Assembly: GCA_017631875.1 (NCBI GenBank)
Contig: JAGBSL010000025.1
Coordinates: forward strand, 1 to 64,000
Direction of reading: 5' to 3'
Length of the DNA stretch: 64,000 nucleotides
Source: Bacteroidales bacterium
Lineage (GTDB): Bacteria; Bacteroidota; Bacteroidia; Bacteroidales; UBA932
In this document: positions 18,844-27,010 of the stretch, one piece after another
How the letters are laid out: every line of letters begins with the position of its first letter
Position numbering within the stretch: the stretch's first letter is position 1
Translations under genes and position numbers: made by a program
The notes under the pieces: model-generated
The model's database searches: none
The model's input: only the letters and a program-made list of their open reading frames with translations
What the model was told of the DNA's origin: nothing

Positions 18844-19764
18844 ATGAAAAAGACCTACCATCTATGCTTGTCTGGTGGCAATGAAGTGATGTGTCGCCAT
18901 GACAGGGATTATATCCATGCTAATAACTGCCTATGTCTTGCAGCTCATAAAACTGATTCTTCGTTATTGGCGTATAGTATCATGTCAAATCATACGCATA
19001 TAGGTGTAAGGACAGAAGACCCTTACGCCTTTATGAAGGCTTTCCGGTATCCATATAACAGATACTTTAACCAAAGATATGGCAGAAAAGGAATGCTCGG
19101 TGAGAGGCATTTCTTCCAAAGTGAGATTGATGGGATATACCACTTTCTTGCAATGATTTCATATATATTGAGAAATGCCTTGCATCATGGAGTATCGGCT
19201 ACTCCGTTCGGGTATAGGTATTCTTCTATCTGTGCACTGTTTCGTGAGGAACTGGGTTATTTTGTTGAACCTGAGCTGATGCCGAGGAAGTCACAATACC
19301 TCTATCTTCCGGGCAATGACCCACTTCCTGATGGATTTAAAATGGATGTTTCAGGATTGATTCTTCCACAAAGCGTAATTGATGTCGCAGATGTCGAGCA
19401 CCAGTTTTCTACTGCCCGAACATTCCTATACTACATGAACAGACTTTCCGGAGAGGCATGGGAGAAAGAACAGCTGCAGGATGCTGTCAATGTTCCTCCA
19501 ATAACGCTTGAACAGATTGAGAGCTGTGTCAGATATCAAGATCTGAAGACAATGCTGGGAAACGAGCACGGAAGGGCAAACTATAATGCAATGAATGACA
19601 TACAGGTCTGTTGTATAATAGATAAGATGTTAGGAGAGAGGTCGGTTTATGAGGTGTCGCAGGATGAAATAGATCGTTTGTCAAAATATCTTCGTGGTAC
19701 CTGTCACATTTCACAAGATCAGGCTAACAGATGCCTTGCCGGTAGATTGTTGTTGAACCTTTGA
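18844..19764 (+). CDS. REP-associated tyrosine transposase (RAYT, HUH family)
   Basis: A 306-residue Y1 HUH transposase-like protein. The HUH motif is SIMSNHTHIGV (His50, His52), and the helix with the presumed nucleophile is SYILRNALHHGV (Tyr107), matching the YIxxNP-type segment of RAYTs. The C-terminal ~150 residues are family-specific, with no recognised domain. The gene is a single copy flanked on both sides by palindrome doublets in inverted orientation, the usual setting of RAYTs, which nick and mobilise REP/REPIN sequences in trans but are themselves often stably kept. Base composition is lower in GC than the glycosidase genes around it. Confidence 0.82.
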   Translation: MKKTYHLCLSGGNEVMCRHDRDYIHANNCLCLAAHKTDSSLLAYSIMSNHTHIGVRTEDPYAFMKAFRYPYNRYFNQRYGRKGMLGERHFFQSEIDGIYHFLAMISYILRNALHHGVSATPFGYRYSSICALFREELGYFVEPELMPRKSQYLYLPGNDPLPDGFKMDVSGLILPQSVIDVADVEHQFSTARTFLYYMNRLSGEAWEKEQLQDAVNVPPITLEQIESCVRYQDLKTMLGNEHGRANYNAMNDIQVCCIIDKMLGERSVYEVSQDEIDRLSKYLRGTCHISQDQANRCLAGRLLLNL

Positions 19765-19766
19765 TT

Positions 19767-19875
19767 ATCGTCTCGGAAAAACTGCCACTTTTTTGAGAGA
19801 CGATGACGGAAAACATGGCAAAAGGGTCAAAACAAGAATCGTCTCGGAAAAATCACATTGTTTTTCCGAGACGAT
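19767..19875. repeat. REPIN-like palindrome doublet 3 (inverted)
   Basis: An imperfect palindrome (ATCGTCTCGGAAAAA, 19767-19781, with 19789-19804) starts 2 nt after the transposase stop and is followed 33 bp later by a perfect one (19838-19852 with 19861-19875, loop TCACATTG). The order is reversed relative to doublets 1 and 2, and the reverse complement of its spacer shares CCTTTTGCCA and a following GTTT-CC with the spacer of doublet 1. Confidence 0.85.
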
Positions 19876-19937
19876 GATATTGGGTTTACTGTAGGTGTCC
19901 GTTACCCGTAGATATTGCCTCCCGAAAAGGGAAAGGG

Positions 19938-21041
19938 TTATCTGCTGAGCTGATGCAGGGCAAAGGCGTAGGCGCCGAGTGAGACGGCCTTGTTGGCTCC
20001 GATCTTCGAGAGGGCCACGCCGATGCGCTTCTGCGGGTCGTATGTGACTTCGATCTCGCTGTTGTAGATCTTGAGCTGGCGCTGCTCTCCCTTGAGGAAC
20101 TGTCTGAGCTCTTCCTTGTCATCAAGATCGTATACCTTGCTGGCGAGCTTGTTGATTTCCTCGCCGTTGAGGCGCTTCATCTTGCCTCTGATGCTCTCGA
20201 ACATAGAATCCTTGATGTATTTATATGCTCCCGAGAGTCCGCCTCCGATCACTACCAGTCCGTCTATGATGGATACTGTCATTGCTATGACATCTCCCAA
20301 AGCCGCTCCAAGCTGCGCGAACGCTCCCTTTGCCGCTTCCATGTCACCTTCCTTCACGCCCTCTGCGATCTCGAAGATGTCCTTTGGAGACAATCCATGA
20401 TCAGGGTTGCCGCTCAGTTCGCCGTACATTCTCTTGACCGCTCTGATGGAGATACCCTCCTCTGCAATCACGTCAGGACGTCCTTTCAAAGGAATGCTGA
20501 ACATCTCGATACATGAGTTGTCACCTCTGTTGAGCTGTCCGTTCGCAACCACACCGATACCGAGTCCTGTTCCGAGGGTGAATCCCACAAGGTTCCTGTA
20601 TCTCTTCCTGTTACCATAATCGTCAAGCATCTCGTTCACTTCCGGAAGAAGACCGCCGAGGGCCTCACCGTAGGCATAGAGGTCTCCGTCGTTGTTGATG
20701 TATACAGGCATGCTGAACTTCTTCTTGAGATATGGTCCGAGGGCCACTCCCTCACGGAATGCAGGGAAGTTGAGCAGCTGGCCTCCGATGATGCCGTTAG
20801 GATAGTCGGCAGGACCTGGGAATGCGAAGCTGATCGCCGCAGGACGCTCGTCCAGCTGGTCGATGATGGTCCTGAAGCCCTCTACCATTGTGCTGAGACA
20901 CTTGTCCAGATCGTCAGCATAGGCTGGGAGAGTAAGAGGCTCGACGATGAATTCTCCTCTCTGCATGGCTCCGAAAACCATGTTTGTACCTCCTGTATCA
21001 AGGGTCAGGATGATGCGGGGGTCTGTGGTATAGCTTATCAT
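19938..21041 (-). CDS. ROK family sugar kinase
   Basis: A 367-residue cytoplasmic protein of the ROK family: ATP-binding LTLDTGGTNMVFG at the N-terminus, the conserved FAFPGPADY, NNDGDLYAYGEA, the catalytic-site FTLGTGLGIGVV and a later VVIGGGLSG. The Cys-rich zinc motif of many ROK repressors and kinases is absent (the region reads NRGDNSCIEMF), and there is no N-terminal DNA-binding domain, so it is an enzyme rather than a repressor. As the last gene of the mannosidase run it probably phosphorylates mannose or another released hexose (inference). A possible -7 box (TATCTTCG on the minus strand) lies ~20 bp upstream. Confidence 0.85.
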   Translation of the reverse strand: MISYTTDPRIILTLDTGGTNMVFGAMQRGEFIVEPLTLPAYADDLDKCLSTMVEGFRTIIDQLDERPAAISFAFPGPADYPNGIIGGQLLNFPAFREGVALGPYLKKKFSMPVYINNDGDLYAYGEALGGLLPEVNEMLDDYGNRKRYRNLVGFTLGTGLGIGVVANGQLNRGDNSCIEMFSIPLKGRPDVIAEEGISIRAVKRMYGELSGNPDHGLSPKDIFEIAEGVKEGDMEAAKGAFAQLGAALGDVIAMTVSIIDGLVVIGGGLSGAYKYIKDSMFESIRGKMKRLNGEEINKLASKVYDLDDKEELRQFLKGEQRQLKIYNSEIEVTYDPQKRIGVALSKIGANKAVSLGAYAFALHQLSR

Positions 21042-21096
21042 AATTGTGCGGTTAGTTCTACGAAGATAGTTAAATTTTTGGAATATAGATCCTTCA

Positions 21097-23340
21097 CTAT
21101 CGTTCAGGATGACAGTCAGACGTCATCTTGAAGTCGATGACTGCTCCGGCAGCCAGGTGCTTATGCTTGAAGAAACTCTCATTCCATTTGCTGCAATTGA
21201 CCTTCATGCTGCGTACATATCTGTTTTCAGGCCCGTTGTCCGGTGCATTGATCTCGAGGTCACAGCCGTTTTCAAGGTGTACGACAGCCTTCTTGAACAG
21301 AGGAGCGCCTACAGCGTATTCGTCCGAACCAGGACATACCGGATAGAATCCCAGTGCGGAGAATACATACCACGCTGAAGTCTGGCCGTTGTCCTCGTCG
21401 CCGCAATATCCGTCAGGAGTCGCGCTGTAGAGCCTGTCCATTACCTCGCGTACCCATTTCTGGGTCTTCCATGGCTGTCCGGCCCAGTTGTAGAGGTAGA
21501 TCATGTGCTGCGCCGGCTGGTTGCCGTGGGCATAGTTACCCATGTCAGCAACCTGCATCTCAGTGATTTCATGGATACGGTATCCATAGTAGCTGTCGTC
21601 GTAGATCGGCGGAACGACGAACACGGAGTCAAGCATGGAGGCGAATTCATGAGCACCGCCCATCGCCTCCATGAGGCCGTCCACGTCGTGGAACACAGAC
21701 CATGTATAGTGCCATGCGTTGCCCTCTGTGAAGGCCCCGCCCCATTTGTACGGGCTGAACGGTTCCTGGAATGTGCCGTCGAGATTGCGTCCGCGCATGA
21801 GATTGTGCGACGGGTCGAACACGTTCTTCCAGTTGCCCGAGCGTGCCTCCCACTTAGCGATCTCCTCGGCAGGTCGGCCGAGTTTCTTCGCCAGCTGTAG
21901 GATACACCAGTCGTTGTATGCGTATTCCAGGGTGCGGGCAACATTTTCATGGATCCCCACATTATATGGAATGTAACCGATGGTGTTGTAGTATTCATGT
22001 CCGAGACGGCCGGTCGAGTTGACCGTAGGGTGGACGTGCTCAGTGCCATATACGATGCAGTCATAAAGCGTCTGCCAGTCCTCTCTCGGAGTGATGCCTT
22101 TCAATATGGCATCTGCAACCACAGATGCGGAATTGTTGCCGACCATGCAGCCTCTGTGGCCCGGGCTGGCCCATTCTGGAAGGAACTCATTCTCACGGGC
22201 GATGTTGGCCAGGCCCTGCTGAATCTCCTCATTCACAGAAGGATACACGAGGTTAAGTAGAGGGAAGAGTGCGCGGAATGTGTCCCAGAATCCTGTGTCT
22301 GTATAGAGGTAGCCGTCGCATACTTCTCCGTTGTAAGGGCTATAGTGGATAGGCTTGCCGGTCTCATCGATTTCATAGAACTTGCGAGGGAAAAGGGTAG
22401 CACGATACAGGCAAGAGTAGAATGTCCTGTACTGCTCTTCGGTTCCGCCACCGACCTCGATGCGGCCGAGGACCTCGTTCCAACGGTCCCGTCCCGCTTC
22501 CTTGACCTGCGCGAGAGTGCGGCCTTCCACCTCCTTGAAGTTGGTCCATGCCTGATCGAGGGATATGAAAGATGATGCGGCCTTGACGCTGACCTTCTCG
22601 CCGCGTGAAGTCTTGAAGCTTACGGATGCAATGATACGGTCGCCTTCAAGTTCGCTGGCCCCCTCTGCTGGAGCTGCAGGTCCGTCATAAAGCCTCCAGC
22701 TTTCAAACGGCTTGTCGAACTGCAACACAAACCAGTTCTTGAAATTATCAGGCACACCGCCGCTGTTTTTGGTCGTGTAACCGACGATTGCGTTGCGCTC
22801 CGGCAGTACCTTTATATATGAACCCTGGTCGAAGGCGTCTATGACCACTCCGGATGTTTCGCTTTCAGGGAAAGTGAACTCGAAGACGGCAGCGCGCTCG
22901 GTAGGGGAGAGCTCTACATTGATGTCATGGTCAGCCAGATAGACCTGATAGTAATACGGCTTTGCAGTCTCGCTCTTGTGTGAAAAATAGCTGGCGCGGG
23001 CATTTTCGTCCACATCAGCGGCGTCGCGCACCGGCATGATGGCGAACTGGCCGTAGTCATTGATCCATGGCGAAGGCTGGTGTGTCTGCTTGAAGCCGCG
23101 GATCCAGTTCTGGTCGTACCTGTATGCCCATCCGTCGCCCATCCTTCCTCCCTGCGGGGTCCAGAAGTTCATTCCCCATGGCAGCGCCACAGCGGGGTAG
23201 GTGTTGCCCGTTGAGAAGGCATGATGCGAAAGCGTGCCGGTCAGCGTGGACACATAGTCCACAGGCTCGCTCACAGTCTCTACATATTCGCTGCATCCTG
23301 CAAGCATGAGCGCCGCTAAAATATATAATGTTTTTTTCAT
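21097..23340 (-). CDS. GH92 alpha-mannosidase lipoprotein
   Basis: The start at 23340 gives MKKTLYILAALMLAGC, a lipoprotein signal; the open frame upstream of it is an out-of-frame reading of the previous gene. The 747-residue product has GH92 hallmarks: YTDTGFWDTFRALFPLL, HRGCMVGNNSASVVADA, GNAWHYTWSVFHDVDGL, and C-terminal DNGQTSAWYVFSALGFYPV. GH92 enzymes are calcium-dependent exo-alpha-mannosidases (mostly alpha-1,2, also 1,3, 1,4 or 1,6). Its ATG shares one base with the stop of the GH92-GH125 gene, so the two are translationally coupled. ROK kinase follows after 55 bp. Confidence 0.92.
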   Translation of the reverse strand: MKKTLYILAALMLAGCSEYVETVSEPVDYVSTLTGTLSHHAFSTGNTYPAVALPWGMNFWTPQGGRMGDGWAYRYDQNWIRGFKQTHQPSPWINDYGQFAIMPVRDAADVDENARASYFSHKSETAKPYYYQVYLADHDINVELSPTERAAVFEFTFPESETSGVVIDAFDQGSYIKVLPERNAIVGYTTKNSGGVPDNFKNWFVLQFDKPFESWRLYDGPAAPAEGASELEGDRIIASVSFKTSRGEKVSVKAASSFISLDQAWTNFKEVEGRTLAQVKEAGRDRWNEVLGRIEVGGGTEEQYRTFYSCLYRATLFPRKFYEIDETGKPIHYSPYNGEVCDGYLYTDTGFWDTFRALFPLLNLVYPSVNEEIQQGLANIARENEFLPEWASPGHRGCMVGNNSASVVADAILKGITPREDWQTLYDCIVYGTEHVHPTVNSTGRLGHEYYNTIGYIPYNVGIHENVARTLEYAYNDWCILQLAKKLGRPAEEIAKWEARSGNWKNVFDPSHNLMRGRNLDGTFQEPFSPYKWGGAFTEGNAWHYTWSVFHDVDGLMEAMGGAHEFASMLDSVFVVPPIYDDSYYGYRIHEITEMQVADMGNYAHGNQPAQHMIYLYNWAGQPWKTQKWVREVMDRLYSATPDGYCGDEDNGQTSAWYVFSALGFYPVCPGSDEYAVGAPLFKKAVVHLENGCDLEINAPDNGPENRYVRSMKVNCSKWNESFFKHKHLAAGAVIDFKMTSDCHPER

Positions 23341-26300
23341 CAGATTATATTGTTCAATACGTGTAGTCTGCCGTCGTCGATGATCTTCAGGATGAGTTCT
23401 CCGAAGAGGGTGTTCTGCCATGCGAACCATTCGCGGGTGAAGACCTCGCTGTCGTGCTTGTAGAACGACTCGTGCATGAAGCCGGTGCCGGCGTCTGTGG
23501 TCATCAGCTGGCAGATGCAGTCGCGGATCTCCTCGTCGTCGTCCGACGTGAATGCCTTCATCATGATGCTCATAGGCCAGATGACATCCGACATGATGTG
23601 TGGTCCGCCGATGCCTTCGCCCGCAGCTCCGCGGTGGAAATACGGATTGGCTTCGCTCCATACGAAACGGCGTGTATTCATGTAAACGGGGTCATCAGCA
23701 GGCACGTCTCCGAGATAGCTCATAGCCAGAAGCGACGGCACGTTGGCATCGTCCATCAGGAACCGGCTGCCGAATCCGTCCACTTCGTAGGCATATATCT
23801 TTCCGAATTCAGGGTGTTCATAAACGGCGTATTCCTTCAATGCCTTTTCGACCTCTGAGGCCAGCGAGAGGCACTCTGCAGCAAGTTCAGGGTCTTCATT
23901 CACTTCGGAAAGTATCTCCGCAGCCTTGCGTAAAGAGCTTACCGCCATAAAGTTAGATGGGACGAGGAACTCGAATGTAGTCGCATCGTCAGAGGGACGG
24001 AAGGCTGATGCTATGAGGCCAACGGGGTTCACCGGATTGCCCTTTCCGACAACGCATTTGGTGTCCAGCTGACGGTCGGTAACTCGCAGGAATCTATATC
24101 TGCCAGGGCCATCCTTGCGCTGCTGCTCTCTCATAACAGCTACCATCTTGCTGATCGCCTCGTACCATGTGGAATCGAAAATAGTGTCGTCTCCCGTCTT
24201 CTTCCAGTATTCATATGCAAGGCGGATAGGGTAGCAGTGCGAGTCCAGTTCCCACTTGCGCTCAAAAACATATGGGTTAGCTGCAGGCCAGTCTGTCTCA
24301 TTAGCTGCGCCCACAGGGTCGACATTGAATGCATTTGCATACGGGTCTATGCAGATACATTTGAACTGTCTTCTGATTACACCTGCAATCATCTTGCGAA
24401 GCGCCGGATCATCGTTTACATAGCGGACGTATGGCCATACCTGCGCTCCCGAGTCGCGCAGCCACATGGCAGGGATGTCTCCCGTATATACGAACGTATC
24501 CGGCAGACCTTCAGAGTCCTCGTCATAGTGGACCGTAGTGTCGAGAGTGTTCGGGTAGCAGTTCGCGAACATCCAGCGAAGGCGGGGATTCTCCAGCAGT
24601 CCGCATACCCTTTCGATTTCCTGCTCCACAGCTTCGGATGTGAACAGACGGTCCTCCACGAGAGGGCGCTGGTCCTCATATGTTTCCGGTTCGGAAGCGC
24701 AGTACCACACCTTCGGCTCCGAGCCCATCGTGATGATGAGCTCTCCGCCTGCGGCGATGTCCTTATGCTCTATATAACCCTTTGTATATGCCTTTCCGTT
24801 GAGGGTGATGCTCTGGATGTACTTGTTTTCGGAGCTGCTGCCCTCCGCAATGATCCTGAAAGTACCGCCGTCAACCTCGATCTCAGCCTTGTCGAAGAGC
24901 GGCGTTCCGAACCAGTAGCGTCCCGATGCCGGTTCGACCTCATAGAATCCGAGTGAAGAGAGAATGTACCACGATGACATCTGTCCCACATCCTCGTTGC
25001 CCGAAAGTCCGTCAGGCTCAGCACTATAGAGTGTCGCGAGAACTTCGCGGACCTTATTCGCAGTCTTCCATGGCTGACCTGCCATAGTGTAGAAGTAAAG
25101 GATATGGTGGCTTGGCTCGTTGCCGTGGGCATATTGTCCGATGAGTCCGGAAATGTCCGGTGATGACTCTGCTCCTTCTATTACAGAAGACACGACAAAG
25201 AGCGAATCAAGCTTGTCAAGGAATGCGTCCTTGGTGCCGAAACAGCTTACAAGACCTCTGAAATCATGTGGCACGAGCCATGTGTACTGCCATCCGTTAC
25301 CCTCGCAGTAGTCGTCTGCGCGGTGGGTCGATGCGAACGGGCTGTATTCCGTGCGGAACCTTCCTCTGCTGTCCTTTCCCCTGATGAATCCGAGTTCATG
25401 GTCGAACAGGTCTACGTATGACTTGCTTCTGTTGAGGAAATGCTGGTAGTCATCTTCCTTTCCGAGCACCTTTGCGGCGTTTGCCAGGGCGCCGTCAGCC
25501 AGGGCGTACTCAAGGTCATACGCCACGGACTCATTCATGAGGTCGCATGGGATGTATCCGTATTTCATCCTATGCTCCTGACCTCTGTCCGGTCTGAGGG
25601 CAGAAGCCTTCATAGCCTCAAAGGCGAGTTCATAGTCAATTCCCGGGAACCTCTTTACAATAGCGTCGGCCACAGGGATGATTCCTGGATTTCCGACCAT
25701 GCAGTTGGTCTCGCAGCCATGCAGATGCCATACAGGGAGTTTGCCCTGCTCCTTGTAGATAGCGAGCATGGTGTTGATCATGTCTGTGTATCGCTCGCTC
25801 TGGAAGATGCTGTAAAGCGGCATCGCTGCCCTGTAAGTGTCCCAGAGTGAGAAGGTTGTATATGTCTGATAGCCAGGGTTTTCGTGCTCCTGTCCGTCTG
25901 CCCCTCTGTAGCATCCATTCACGTCGCAGAACGTAGATGGAGCGATCATAGCGTGGTAAAGGGCGGTGTAGAATATCTTCAGAGCCTCATTGTCCTTGCC
26001 CTCTACCTTTATCTTTCCAAGCTCATGGTTCCATGCCTGATCGGCAGCCTTGGCAGTCGCCTCAAAGTCCCATCCAGAAAGTTCCGCCTTCATATTGGCG
26101 TATGCTCCCTCCATGCTTACAGGTGAGAGCGCTACCTTCATCATGATCTGCTCCTGCGGCTCTGCTTCAAAGTATGCATGAGCGAAGGCTGCCATGTCCT
26201 TGAATTCGTCCTGCCATATCTGGATGTCGCCTCTGATGACCTTGAAATCCTTGAACGGCTTTGAAAACTCGGCGTAGAAATACACCTTCTGGTCGTCAGC

Positions 26301-26936
26301 CCAGCCTCGCGAGTACCTGTATCCCCTCAGCGCCTGTCCGTTCGGGTCCGGCTGTCCGGTCATAGGGTCAACCCTTTCAATCTGGGCATCCATAGGCCTA
26401 TCCCAGCATCCTCCGTTCATGAGGTTGATGACGATGCCGGCCTCTTCCGACTGCGGGAAGGTGTAGCGGTGCAGGCCCACGCGGTTGGTGGCGGTCATCT
26501 CCGCAGTAATGCCGTAGCGGGTCAGAGGCACGCTGTAGTAGCCCGGTCTCGCCACCTCGCGGCTGCGGTCAGCGTATGACCACATTCCTGTAGACGGATC
26601 CTCCTCGCGTCCACGACCGTATGTAACCTCGCCGACCACCGGCATCACGGTGATGTCGAACAGGTCTCCGATACCGGTTCCGCTGAGGTGCGTGTGCGAG
26701 AATCCGATCACCGTCGAGTCGCTGTCATGGTAGCCCGAGCACCAGTCCCACTCCTGCGGGATGCTCGTCGGTCCGAGCTGCACCATTCCGAACGGCACGT
26801 TCGCTCCTACGAACACATGTCCGTGTCCGCCGCTGCCGATCTTCGGGTCGACGTAGTCTGTGTAACTGGTTATTTCGTAGTTTGGCGTGCAGCCAAGCAC
26901 CAACAGTGCGGCAATTGCTAATTTTATCTGGCGCAT
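23340..26936 (-). CDS. GH92-GH125 fusion alpha-mannosidase lipoprotein
   Basis: 1198 residues, about the sum of two enzymes. The signal MRQIKLAIAALLVLGC gives a lipoprotein. Residues ~20-745 are GH92 (GSGGHGHVFVGANVPFGMVQ, FSLWDTYRAAMPLY, EDVGQMSSWYILSSLGFYEV). Residues ~755-1198 are GH125 (formerly DUF1237), with GDIPAMWLRDSGAQVWPYV and GPHIMSDVIWPMSIMMKA. GH92 members remove mostly alpha-1,2/1,3-mannose and GH125 removes alpha-1,6-mannose, so one polypeptide could trim both branches of a high-mannose N-glycan. The two domains are in one frame with no stop or frameshift between them. It is coupled to the following GH92 gene. Confidence 0.9.
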   Translation of the reverse strand: MRQIKLAIAALLVLGCTPNYEITSYTDYVDPKIGSGGHGHVFVGANVPFGMVQLGPTSIPQEWDWCSGYHDSDSTVIGFSHTHLSGTGIGDLFDITVMPVVGEVTYGRGREEDPSTGMWSYADRSREVARPGYYSVPLTRYGITAEMTATNRVGLHRYTFPQSEEAGIVINLMNGGCWDRPMDAQIERVDPMTGQPDPNGQALRGYRYSRGWADDQKVYFYAEFSKPFKDFKVIRGDIQIWQDEFKDMAAFAHAYFEAEPQEQIMMKVALSPVSMEGAYANMKAELSGWDFEATAKAADQAWNHELGKIKVEGKDNEALKIFYTALYHAMIAPSTFCDVNGCYRGADGQEHENPGYQTYTTFSLWDTYRAAMPLYSIFQSERYTDMINTMLAIYKEQGKLPVWHLHGCETNCMVGNPGIIPVADAIVKRFPGIDYELAFEAMKASALRPDRGQEHRMKYGYIPCDLMNESVAYDLEYALADGALANAAKVLGKEDDYQHFLNRSKSYVDLFDHELGFIRGKDSRGRFRTEYSPFASTHRADDYCEGNGWQYTWLVPHDFRGLVSCFGTKDAFLDKLDSLFVVSSVIEGAESSPDISGLIGQYAHGNEPSHHILYFYTMAGQPWKTANKVREVLATLYSAEPDGLSGNEDVGQMSSWYILSSLGFYEVEPASGRYWFGTPLFDKAEIEVDGGTFRIIAEGSSSENKYIQSITLNGKAYTKGYIEHKDIAAGGELIITMGSEPKVWYCASEPETYEDQRPLVEDRLFTSEAVEQEIERVCGLLENPRLRWMFANCYPNTLDTTVHYDEDSEGLPDTFVYTGDIPAMWLRDSGAQVWPYVRYVNDDPALRKMIAGVIRRQFKCICIDPYANAFNVDPVGAANETDWPAANPYVFERKWELDSHCYPIRLAYEYWKKTGDDTIFDSTWYEAISKMVAVMREQQRKDGPGRYRFLRVTDRQLDTKCVVGKGNPVNPVGLIASAFRPSDDATTFEFLVPSNFMAVSSLRKAAEILSEVNEDPELAAECLSLASEVEKALKEYAVYEHPEFGKIYAYEVDGFGSRFLMDDANVPSLLAMSYLGDVPADDPVYMNTRRFVWSEANPYFHRGAAGEGIGGPHIMSDVIWPMSIMMKAFTSDDDEEIRDCICQLMTTDAGTGFMHESFYKHDSEVFTREWFAWQNTLFGELILKIIDDGRLHVLNNII

Positions 26937-26964
26937 AATGTATTGGTTATCAGTGCTTTGTTAA

Positions 26965-26996
26965 AACCGCGTGCCGCAAAAGGGGAGCACGCGGTT
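26965..26996 (-). terminator. Hairpin between two GH92 genes (terminator or attenuator)
   Basis: Perfect 10-bp arms AACCGCGTGC (26965-26974) and GCACGCGGTT (26987-26996) with a 12-nt loop. On the minus strand the stem is followed by TTTTAAC, a short T-run. It lies in the 74-bp gap between the GH92 gene at 27011 and the fusion gene, so it could set the dose of the downstream genes. Confidence 0.7.
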
Positions 26997-27010
26997 CTTG
27001 TAAGTTGTTG

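Noticed and set aside
17271..19875. CRISPR array
   Set aside because: The repeated units are palindromes with 32-33-bp spacers, but they come only in pairs, spacers between doublets resemble each other, and no cas genes are near.
23341..23661. N-terminal extension of the GH92 lipoprotein
   Set aside because: It is an Arg/His-rich out-of-frame reading of the GH92-GH125 gene; the lipoprotein signal at 23340 marks the real start.
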